From Chionoecetes opilio (Eukaryota; Arthropoda; Malacostraca; Decapoda; Majidae), in assembly GCA_016584305.1 (NCBI GenBank), contig JACEEZ010018480.1:130127-194126 (forward strand): a stretch of 64,000 nucleotides of DNA, written 5' to 3'. Positions 24,479-35,800 of this stretch are shown one piece after another. The first letter of the stretch is position 1. Each line of letters starts with the position of its first letter. The notes under the pieces are model-generated. The model did not search any database. It worked only from the letters and a program-made list of their open reading frames with translations, and was not told the origin of the DNA. The position numbers and the translations under genes are program-made.

Positions 24479-25390
24479 AACCGAATGGGATCGAAACATG
24501 GAGCTATAAAAAAGGGCCCTTTATAATTCCATGGGTCGAAATGACAGAGATAATGGATGGGAGGGTCGGAAGAGGTGCAAATCCATTCCCGTTTTCCTCG
24601 AGGTGCCTGTAAGATCAGGATTGAGATCAACATCAACAACTTCGCAAGCAAATGTTCACGGCCTGTAATTCTTGCTTCATTTCATAGTTCAGAGGCAGTC
24701 TAGCAAAGTCTACATCCCGGTGTTAAGACTTAGCCATCCAACAGTGCTCCAGCTTACGCCATTGAGGTATTAAGGTACGTAAAAGGCAGTGGTACGGCCT
24801 AGACTAGGGGTTTATGAAATACCCTTTACTCGGCACTCGTGGAGAATGTGGGTCCCGGTGTTGCGCGAAATATTGTCACCGCGAAATCCTGTAGACCCCT
24901 CATTCGTCTCTCTTATTTCACTGGTTTTACGACTTAACTGCTGCCCCTTTACTCTTCCTTTTCATCTATTCCAAGTGGAACTGTCGCCGAAAATTTCCGC
25001 GTCTGTGAGCGTTCTACAGTCGGCGACAGTTCTTGGTTGGTGTTTCGGCGACAGTTCCATAAACCCACAAAACCATATCCGACGTCATGGATTGTGTCTT
25101 ATGTAGCAATTGAAATAATGGTAAAATTTCGGTAGTGGGCTTTCACCGATTTCGAGGCCGAAATTTTGTTTTCCTGAATAGTTATGATGTATATTGAATG
25201 AATCTGGCACTCGTTTTTGTCGGAAATAAATCTGTGTTTACAGGTGTGGGGGGTGCTCACCCCGCCCCTCCCCGTCCGCCCTGCAAACATTGCTCCGCTT
25301 CGCACTGCCATAGTATTGATAATTTGGTAAATTTCCAGATGAACACCGAACTTCCTTTGGTGGACGAAACTATTTTTTTCTGGTGAGTTT
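24479..25390. other. Unassigned intergenic sequence
   Basis: No supported gene. A short self-complementary stretch ataaaaaagggccctttata lies near 24506. Otherwise nothing recognised. Confidence 0.5.
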
Positions 25391-25494
25391 TGATGTGCTT
25401 TGAATTAATCTGCAAACCGTTTCTGTCGCAAATCCCCCCCTTTTTTTTGTGCGTGATTTGCAACAAAAGTGAAAAAAAATCAAATAGAACTTAA

Positions 25495-25590
25495 CCGAAC
25501 CTATACCTAACCTAACCTTTACCTAGCATAACCTAAACCTAAACTAACCTATACCTAACCTAACCTATAATTTACATAACCTAACCTTTA
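25495..25590. repeat. Degenerate telomere-like CCTAA tract
   Basis: Many cctaacctaacc and aacctatacctaacc motifs; the arthropod telomere repeat is TTAGG/CCTAA. An interstitial, decayed copy. Confidence 0.7.
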
Positions 25591-26386
25591 CCGGTTACAG
25601 GAAGTTTCGACGGAATGCAATTTTGACGGGGGGAAATGGAGGTTTCGACGGTACCGTTGAACTTCATCAAAACTTCCAATGTGTCTATATGTCTATCATA
25701 GATCCAAAAGAGATTTTATGTCTTATCTTTATATGATTGTCACTGACTGTATCAGGAGCAAGTATGTTACTTCTAAAGTCGGACTCTTCACAGACTTGGG
25801 GATCTTGAAACGAGAGAGCAGTTCTGATAGGGAGGTGTGTGTGCTCACTGAGTGAGCTCTGGTCGTGGTAGTGTAGTTGGTGGATTATTGTTAGGCAATA
25901 ATCATAAGCCATAATCATAATAATAATAATGGTGTACAGTAGCTTGTTAGATTACAGGAAGTTTCGACGGAATGCACTTTCGACGGTAGAAAATGGAGGT
26001 TTCGACGGTACCGTCGAACTCCGTCGAAACTTCCAATATGTGTATATACGTATGTCTATCATAGAGTAAAACCTAAAGATATTTTGTCATTGAGAGGTTA
26101 ATATAAAATACAAAGTTACTAGATCATTGCCAACCAAAATTAAAGTGAAAAGCATATACAGCTAAGATCCCCCCATATCTTTCGTTGTTTCCCACCCTAA
26201 CGTGGTAACACCTATCAAACTTAGCTTGCCTATCATTAATATTGTATTTAATAAAATCAATTAGCGATAAAGACTAATAAACAATGAACAACAGTACTGT
26301 TTGTGCGGCTTTATCCTCAGGCTAAGGCATTGCCCTCCTGATGGTCACAGTCACTGATAAATTAGACTACAGAAAACGGCACCTAG

Positions 26387-27202
26387 TAGCGCGTTTTCGC
26401 AACCGCTCTGGCTGGTCTGGACTGGACTAGTCCCGGGTGGCCACTGTTTTCGCGAGGCGGATTGGACCGGGCTGGAACGGGCTAGACTGGGCCAGGCCAG
26501 CGAGCAGGACCAGGTTGGACCAGTGTGGGAAGAACTGGCGCATGCGCACTACAGTCAGCGGGGAAGACGACCAGGAGCTTCTCGTGCTGCTGATAAGACA
26601 TGAAACACCATGATGGCCGACCATAAGACTAAAGTAATTTCACGAAAAATTACAATATTCGCAATTTGCTGAAACAACATCTTTGGAAATGAATACACTG
26701 CGTCAACAACACTATAGTGGCCACTGCACTAATGTCACCAGGCGCCATATATTACGAATTTTAGCATCACTACAGACTTGTATACGTGTCACTGAAGACA
26801 TGTACCGTAGCTATAGTGTTATGTAGATAATGTAAACTACGTACTGTGCACGTGATGTGATCTGTAGTGATGCTAAAACTCGTAATATATGCCCCCCTGC
26901 GACATTACTGCAGTGGCGACTATAGATAGTGTTATTAATGGTAAATGAAATGAAATTTCATCATTAATTTTTTCATAGTCATCCCTGCAACTTGACTTCC
27001 CATTGAGAAGTCAAGTAAATAAAACACGCGCTTTTTAAAAATGTGTGCATTTCTTCCCGGAGGACCGCCCACTCGATCCCCCAGCCAATAGGAACGACGA
27101 ATGGGACGGGGCCAGTCTCGATGTATTTTCGCGAGCATCAGTCCAGCCTGGAACGGTATAGACTGGACTGGACCAGGGTGTGAACGTCGTGAAAACGCGC
27201 TA
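26387..27202. mobile_element. Inner TIR element with TA-like site
   Basis: Ends tagcgcgttttc (26387-26398) and gaaaacgcgcta (27191-27202). Subterminal GGACTGGACC-rich repeats (ctggtctggactggac at left, actggactggaccagg at right). No transposase frame, so a non-autonomous DNA element. Confidence 0.65.
26706..26940. mobile_element. Innermost palindromic MITE
   Basis: Arms of roughly 100 bases: actatagtggccactgcact and ttttagcatcactacaga at left are mirrored by tctgtagtgatgctaaaa and tgcagtggcgactatag at right. Confidence 0.7.
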
Positions 27203-27838
27203 TAAGTTTGTGGGGAAACAAGTGTTACAAGTTGTTGTAAGTGTTAAATATTAAATATTGTTTACAAATACGTATTTTCATTTATATCAACGATATGTTA
27301 AATTGCGCATGATGAAAGATCTAAAATATTATGAAGGGAATGAATGAGAGGGTTCGACGGCGCTGACTTGGAAGGTTCAACGATGCACTATGTTGGAAGT
27401 TTCGACGGTGTCGTCGAAAACGCATTCCGTCGAACCTTCCTGTTACCGTTTGTTACACTGCATAACGGTACTCCTGCCCGTTAGCAATTACGTTTACAAA
27501 ACTGTGCATTTCTGTGCATCTCATTTTGACATATTTATAATGGTTGTCTAATGTAAAATGATATTTACACATACGTATTTTCATGCATTTATAATTTACA
27601 TGTACGTATTAAGTAAAATTCCACATGATGAAAGGCCTAAAATATTATGAAGGGATTTAATGAGAGGGTTCGACGGCGCAGACTTGGAAGGTTCAACGAT
27701 GCACTGTGTTGGAAGTTTTGACGGTGTTGTCGAAAACGCAAACAGTTGAACCTTCCTGTCATCACCTTTACCTACCTAACAAAAAAAACAAAAAAAAGAT
27801 TTGCGACAGAAACGGTTAGCAGATTAATTCAAAACACA

Positions 27839-28307
27839 GGGAGCCTCGAAGGGACTCCTCATCAAAGGGAGGAGTCCTTTGCCTCTCCCTGCCTCGGCCA
27901 GGTCCACTGACCTGCCAGGTCTCCGAGGAGGCCTGGCAGTGGCGAGACTAGCAGTGGGGGTTACACCTACTACTGGTCCGGCATGAGCAATGTACCCATG
28001 GCCGGGAGTAACTATAGGCATCTCCAGCAAACTGCAGCCGTCTGTTGTTGAGGTTACTCCGGTTGATGAGTGTATAATGTGAGTGAGGATGAAACACACT
28101 CTGGGTTTCATGTCTCTTGTTGCAGTGTATGCTCCTACTGTGGTGTATAGGTACTCTGACAGTCTAATATGTGTCAAACATCTCCAGTAACTAAATATTA
28201 GTAAAATAACATGCAAATATTCATCTCCAGGTGTTGTGGAGAATCGGGTGTCCCTGAGCCTCTGCAGCAGCACCTAAAGAAGGCAGGAGCAGGACAGCAG
28301 CTGCACC
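27839..28307. promoter_or_regulatory. Region upstream of the CWF19L2 start codon
   Basis: Should contain the 5'UTR and probably the promoter of CWF19L2. A pyrimidine tract and tctccag at 28225-28231 could be an acceptor for a 5'UTR exon. No TATA box or other defined element can be assigned. Confidence 0.3.
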
Positions 28308-28394
28308 ATGTCACTGATCGACTTTGAGAGTGCCCGCCAGAAGGAGGAGCAAAGGCAGCTACAACGCCAGGCCAGACAACTCATCCTGGACAAG
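28308..28394 (+). CDS. CWF19L2: CWF19L2 exon 1
   Basis: ATG in context gcaccATGt, opening MSLIDFESARQKEEQR, as in the family's basic N-terminal coiled start. Donor gtaact. Ends on a codon boundary. A possible upstream acceptor (tctccag, ending 28231) suggests a 5'UTR exon border. Confidence 0.85.
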
Positions 28395-31300
28395 GTAACT
28401 ATTGGACATTGATGCCGTAGTATTCATCCCTTTCACTGATAAACTCTGGATCTCTCTTCCTGTTTCTATATTTTTCCACATTCCTTCAACTAAATATTTT
28501 TCAAGAGAGAGGTATCAAGACACCTCCCGAACTAAACTGATCCACCCCACTTTCTTTATTCTCTTACTGTCTTCTTTATGGGGACTGGCAGCTAGCAGGC
28601 TTTTTGTTACTTTTTTCGTCCTTGGCCAGTCCTTGTTTTATGTAAAAAAAAAAAAAAATATTATGTATCCAAGAATCGGTGTTCCATTTCTCATCATCCG
28701 TATTAGCCCTTAGGTCTTTAGATATTCACTTTTCAACATGTAGTTTAAGCTGTATGGAGAGTCCTATTAGATATACACAGTGATAAGTAAGAGGTCAAGA
28801 CATGCAATGATTAACATAAGAACATGAGAAAATAAGGAAGCTACAAGAGGCTGTGATACCTACACGTGGTAGTTCCTGTTACTTAACACTACTCCACCTT
28901 TCATCCCCATCCATGAAATCGTCTAGCCTCCTTTTAAAGCTCCCTATTGACTCCGCACTAACTACCTGATGACTGAGTCCACTCCAATCATTTGCCACCC
29001 TATTTGTGAACTTCTGTATTAACCCATTCACGCCCAGATCTTTCCTTTGCTATAGAAAATTGGTCTGTTTTTAGCCATATAATTACGAAAAATAACTGAA
29101 TATACCAAATTAGCTAGTAGACAAGGATAGTAAACAGGTCATATCTATATAAACATTGCTTATACCCACTAAAAATTGTCTAATGGTACCCAAATTACAA
29201 TGGAAATTACGTTCTGGGTTCAAGGGGTTAAAGCTCCCTATTGACTCTGCACTAACTACCTGATGACTGAGTGCATTCCAATCATTTACCACCCTATTTG
29301 TGAACCTCTATATTAAAACTCCCTAAAACTCCCTAACGCTGCAATCCCCCGCCAGGCCCAGGAGGAGTTTGAGACGCGGCAGCAGCAGGAGGAAGCAGCC
29401 CGGCAGCGAGGGGAACACACGTGGATGCTGCCGTCGGTGGAGGCCCGGCTTGACGCGGACCACAGCACAGGGAAGAAGAAGAAGAAGAAGAAGGACAAGA
29501 AGAAGAAAAAGAAAAAGGAAAAGAAAGCCAAGAGCAAAAAGAAAGATTCGTCGTCTTCGGTGAGGTTGTGTTTTGTTATGAAAAGAGATGCTTATTCGTC
29601 AGGGAAATATGTAACTTTGCCTGATTTTATCTTGTGAGAATACTGTTATTTGTTTTGTGGTTTGATATTTAATACATCATAACTTATTTTGCAAACATTA
29701 TGACAGCATTCATTACTATTAGATATGTTATTTGTTTTGTGGTTTGATATTTAATACATCATAACTTATTTTGTAAACATTATGACAACATTCATTACTG
29801 TTAGGCTAATTTTGAATGCTAAAACCAGAAGAGGGTTTAGCCTTCAAAAATGGTGCTTTTACATATAAAAAGATATTGTTCAGTAGAATTAGTTACCCAA
29901 TCAGTCACAGGACATTCAAGCTATGGAACTAGAATCTAAAAAGTAATATTGAAAACGTTGTAGTTTATGAAAGGCTTCACAAATTAATGTTATGCAATTA
30001 TAACTTCCCCTTTTTTCCTCACCTACTACATAACGTCTAATAAACAAACCCCTCACACAAAATAGGATTAAATAAGAGAAAAGTAGGATAGGATAAGATA
30101 AGGAGAAAAATAAGATACATATAGCTTAGGAAAAGTACCGAAGAAACAACAACAAAGTAAAAATGATGACTGACAAACAAAGAATCTCCTTTTTCTTTTC
30201 AGGGCAGTGAGAGTGAAGGGGACGAGGCTGCAGACATGTGGGTTGAGAGCTCCACCACCAAGAGTTCAGCAGCCCCTTTAAAGGCAATAACCCCCCAAGC
30301 CCCCTTAAAGGCACCGAGCCCCCAAGCCCCCTTAAAGGCACCAAGCCCCCAAGCCCCCTTAAAGGCACCAAGCCCCCAAGCCCCCATAAAGGGTCCTCAG
30401 CTACCTCCTCAAGAGAGCTCATCGGGGGAGCCTGTGAAGCGTGATGGCTGGATGGAGGTAAAGTGGGGGAACAGGGGACTAGCAAACATGACCTTAGTTA
30501 GAGCTCTGACAGTCACTATGTAGGTTAGGTTAGGCTTTGGTTTAGTTAGATTAGGTTAGGTTAGGTTGGGTTTTGGTTAGATTAGGTCAGGTTAGATTAG
30601 GTTTAGGTTAGGTTAGGTTGTGTAGCAAGTTGTTGTATTACAGGTGGTATACTACAGTAAGACCAGTTATACAAAGACTGGGTTGATTTATTCTTCTAAA
30701 TGTGTGAACTGCCATAAGGTATAATATAGTGATTATAATTTACCTAATGTCTGTAGTATTATCAGGTTTAATGAATGCCATGAAGACAAGTAAGAGTTGG
30801 TCCTGTTAGTTGTGTAGCTGCTGTTTGCGATGTCAATAACAAGTGTCTTACGGGAACTACCACATATAGGTCTCACAGCACAGCCTCTTATAGCTTCCTT
30901 ATTTTCTTATGTTCTTATGTCTTCTGGGCGTCCGTAGATGACGTCACTCTTCGGCACCTTCTCCCGCCATGAGATAAGGGAGCGTGACGGCACCAGCAGG
31001 AAGAAGGCCAAGGAGGAGGAGGAGAAGAAGAAGAGGGAGGCTGCTAAGGTAGGCTGAGGGAAGGGAGACTCATCAGACATAGCATGACTGTTGTGTTAGG
31101 GCTGAGGCAAGGAATGGAAAATATATGTTATTATTATGTTATTATGGTTATATTATTATGTGCTATTATGTTTTATTATTATTATATTATGTGTTTTTAT
31201 TAGTATTATGTTAAATGATTATGTGTTCATTGATCTCCCTACCATTTGATGAAAGAATATAGTGACACACTGAACTCTATATCAAAATCATCTCTTTCAA

Positions 31301-32857
31301 CAAGTGTGAAAATTGATTAATGTCACACTCAAACTCCTCAATCCCCCAGCCAGGGTCTCATGCATTGGAGCTGAATCCTTACTACAAAGATGGAGGGACG
31401 GGCTTACCAGAGCAGCAGAAGGCAACACCAACACCAACCCCACAGACCACCGGGCTGGACGCTGGGTGGCTGCGCAGGGCCTTGCAGCGCGCCCGGGAGC
31501 AGGCACAGACTGAGGGCAAGTCACTGGAAGAGATTGCTGCTGAGCGCTGGGGGGTTAGTAGGAAACTTTTTTTTTTTAAAGTTTTTTTTTGTTTTTTTTT
31601 AAATATTTTTTATTGGAACACTTGATTTGGTGGTGGAAGTTGCTATTGTTTATTTTATCTTTATTTATTTCAGTGTTCTTATTTCTACTTTAATCCATTG
31701 TGACGATATGATAACCTTTAATAGCCCATTCACTAGGTACTATTTTCTTTCAGTCGCTAGCAAGATTTAATGAACTACTTGCTGAGGCTGAAGGAAGAGG
31801 GAAGCACAGACAAGATGATGCAAGGAACCAGGAGAGAAGAGAGAGGCGGAGCAGAAGTAGGGAAAGAGACAGGAGGAGAAATATAAGCAGGGAGAGAGAC
31901 ATGGTGAGAAATATTAGCAGGGAGGGAGACAGAGACAGAGTGATAAATGTTAGCAGGGAGGTAGACAGAGACAGGATGAGAAATATTAGCAGGGAGGGAG
32001 ACAGAGACAGGGTGATAAATATAAGCAGGGAGGGAGACAGAGACAGGATGAGAAATATTAGCAGGGAGGGAGACAGAGACAGGGTGATAAATGTTAGCAG
32101 GGAGGGAGACAGAGACAGGGTGATAAATATTAGCAGGGAGGGAGACAGAGACAGGGTGATAAATGTTAGCAGGGAGGGAGACAGAGACAGGGTGATAAAT
32201 ATTAGCAGGGAGGGAGACAGAAGAGAGAGGAGAAGTAGAAGTACGGAACTAGACAGAGTGAGAAATGTAAGCAGGGAGGGAGACAGAGTGAGAAATGTAA
32301 GCAGGGAGGGAGACAGAAGGAGAAGCAGGAGCAGAGAGGGAGACGGAATGAAAAGTAGGAGTAAAAGTCAAGAAAGAAGCAGAGATGTGAGGCAGGGAAG
32401 GAGTGGAAGCAGGGAAAGAAGAGGCAGGAGTGGCAGCAGGGAGAGAAGAGGCAGGAGTAAGGAGAAGAGAAGACAACCCCGTGGGAGACATAGCAGTAGT
32501 AGCAGCAGTAGTAGCAGGGGTTCCAGCAGAAGTAGTAGCAGAAATAGAAGCAAGCAAGGAAGCAGGGAAGATCGCTCCAGAGAAGGCAATCCAAGGTGAG
32601 TGAGGAGAGAAAAGGTGTGTTTGTGTAGAAAAAAAAGCTGATTTATATACATAATTAATTCATATCATAGATTTTTTTTTTATGAAACAAGTCGTAGCAT
32701 ATTATAAGTTTTTTTTTCTCTCTCTCTCTCTCTCTCTCCTCTATCCTCTTCTCTCTCCTCTCTCCTCTATCTCATCTCTCGCTCTCTCTCTCTCTCTCTC
32801 TCCTCATCTACCTAACTCTCTCGTCTCTCTCTCTCTCTAACTCCACTTCTACTCATC

Positions 32858-32897
<40 letters not shown>

Positions 32898-35800
32898 TCT
32901 CAGCTCTCATCTTCTATCTCTCTCTTCCTCCCCCCCACACTTTATAGAATACTTTATGTAACCCTGAATTTGAATAGTATGATAGGTAACTATGAACTCT
33001 ATAACCCCAAGAGACTTTCCTTATACCTCTGAGTAGACTAGGCATTTTTTATTTCTCTTTTTCTGTTTCTTTTTCATTCCCTTTTCCAATCATTCAGCAG
33101 AGAGGGTACCCAGAATAGGTTTACTATTTTAATCTTACTCTCTCACACACTATCTCATAAGCATCATCTTCCTCATCATCTTCCATCCATCATCATCATA
33201 AGCATCCATCATCATCACCATCATCATCATAATGACACTCATATCAGCATCTACTTCTCCTGCTCTCTTCGCGGTTCTCTTCAAGTGCCTAAACCACATG
33301 AGAATTATCAGAATGGACACCTCCACACTCCATTACCCACGTCAGACCCAGACCCACTCAAACCCAGCTACTCACTGCAGACGCCAAGGACGCCACTCAT
33401 GGACTCCAACGCACATGACGCCATGGACGCAGGACTCATCACGGCAGACTCCGACCATACGCCATACCACGGCAGGACTCCAGGAGCCACACGCAACGCA
33501 GATCCACTCAAAACCCTTACCACCAAACCCCAAACCACTCAGACCCATCCTCACCCAAACCCCTTACCCACTCATACCCACCCACCTACCCTCCACTTCA
33601 TTACCCTCCCTTACTTCACTCCTTTCCCCTTTTACTCCATTATCACTTCAACTCCAACTTCACTTCATTACTCCATACCCTTCCCTACTTCCTTTTCCCC
33701 TTTCCCATTCCACCCCTTTATTTACTCCCTTATCCCCTTTATTTCTCAAATTTCTTCACTTCATTACCCATTTCTCCCTTCAAATTCCCATTCCCTTTAC
33801 TTCATTTCTCCCTTACCCATTCATTACTCCATTCCTTTACTCATTTCTCCATTACTCCCCTTTATTTCTCCCTTTTCACCCATACTCATCTCCACTTTTT
33901 ACTCCATTTTCCCACTATTACTCCATTCTCCACTTTTTTACTCATTTCTCCAAATTTATTAAACCCTTTCTTACTCATTTCTCCATTACCCATTCATTAC
34001 CCATTCCTTCACTTCATTACTCCCCTTCATTTCTCCCTTCCCACTCCCTTACTCCAGTATTCAATTCATTACTCATTACTCACTTCATTACCCATTATTC
34101 ACTGCATTACTCCCCTTATTCACTCAAATTTCTCCATTACTCCACTTCATTACTCCATTACTTCCCTTTATTACTCCCCTTATCCACTTTCATTATCCAT
34201 ACTCCACTTCATCCTCCATATGGGCCACTCAAATTACCCATACTCCAATCATACTCCACCATTTTCTCATACCCACCAATTACTCCATTACTTCACTCAT
34301 TACTCCATTACTCCACTTCAACCAAACACTCATTACTCCATACCCACTTCATTACTCATACTCACTCATTACTCCACTCAATACTCCATTACTCCACTTC
34401 ATACTCCATTACTCACTTCATACTCCATTACTTCACTTTATACTCCACATACCCATACCCACTTTACACCCATACTCACTCAGTCCCATTACTCCACTTC
34501 AACCCAACCCACCAATTACTCCATACTCCACTCATTACTCATGACCCACTCATACTCCAACTCCACTGCAACCCACATACTCCATTACGCCCACCATGAC
34601 TCCACCATACTCCATACTCCACTCATTGACCCATCCCACTTCAGACCCATTACCACGTCATACTCCAGTACGCCACGGCAGACTCCATACCCACCAGTAC
34701 TCATACTCCACCAGACTCATTACTCCACGCATACCCAGGACCCACTTCAGTACCCATGATCCACGGCATACCTCATTACCCACGTCAGTACATACTCCAT
34801 TCATTGACTCCATACTCCACGCATTACGTCCATGACTCACTCAACTCATTACTGCACTTATTACTCAGTGACTTCACTTCAGACTCCAGACTCCCCGTCA
34901 GGACCCCATAGTACTTACTCATACCATACTTCACCATACGCTATACCCACTCAGTACTCCATACTCCACTCAGACTCCAGATTCCGTCACATCAATACTC
35001 CAGACTCACTCATACTCCATTACTTCACTTCATTACATTACTCCTTCATGACCAGACTCACTTCAACCCAGTACTCCACTCATACCCATACCCACTCATT
35101 ACTCCAGTACTCCACTTGCAGGTACTCCATTACTCCACTGCACTTACTCCATCGACGTCAACTCATTACATTCCTGTCAGGACGTCCAACTCGCACTCAT
35201 TACTGAATTCTCCACGTTCATGACGCATGTACTCCACGTCATTACTGCCAGGACTCGCACCCGCATGACCCATGAAGTCACGTCATGACCCAGTATGGAC
35301 GTCAGGCTCATACTCCATAGCGCCACTCATACTCCAGTACCCACTCAACCGTCTACTCATACGCCACTTCATGCTCAGTATCCACTTTACTCCACTTCAT
35401 TACTCCAGTACTTCACGTCATACTCCAGTACTCACTCATTACTCCATACTCATTCATTACTCCAGTGACTCCACTTCATACTCCAGCTCACCTAGACTCA
35501 TTACCCATTTTACATCTCCCCTGTCATTACTCCATTACTCCACGTCATACTCCAGGACTCCACTCATTACTCCACGGTTTCCTATCCACTTCATGACTCC
35601 AGGACTTCACTGTCATGACGCCAGTACGCACGTCAGACTCCAGACTGCACTGTCATGACGTCCATTACTCCACTTCATTACTCCATATACTCAACTCAAT
35701 TACCCATTACTCCACTTCAGTACTCCCTTACGTCACTCATTACTCCATGACTTTACTCAGTACTCATTACTCACTTCATTACCCATTACTCCACTTCATT

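Larger units (their letters stand above)
25391..27838. mobile_element. Nested inverted-repeat element with TTCGACGG modules
   Basis: Outer inverted repeats: ttgaattaatctgcaaaccg then tttctgtcgcaaat (about 25400-25435), and the reverse complement with 1-2 changes at about 27799-27833. Inside, modules rich in ttcgacgg/ccgtcgaa sit at 25598-25690 and 25953-26050 (left) and 27354-27440 and 27663-27760 (right), the right pair in inverted orientation. A TIR element occupies the middle. No coding capacity seen, so non-autonomous. Superfamily unknown. Confidence 0.65.

Noticed and set aside
17285..24651. Open frames of up to 1327 residues on both strands and in all frames over the minisatellite
   Set aside because: The 31-base unit lacks stops in every frame, so three frame-shifted copies read as one long repeat protein. 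No start context, splice signals or known domain.
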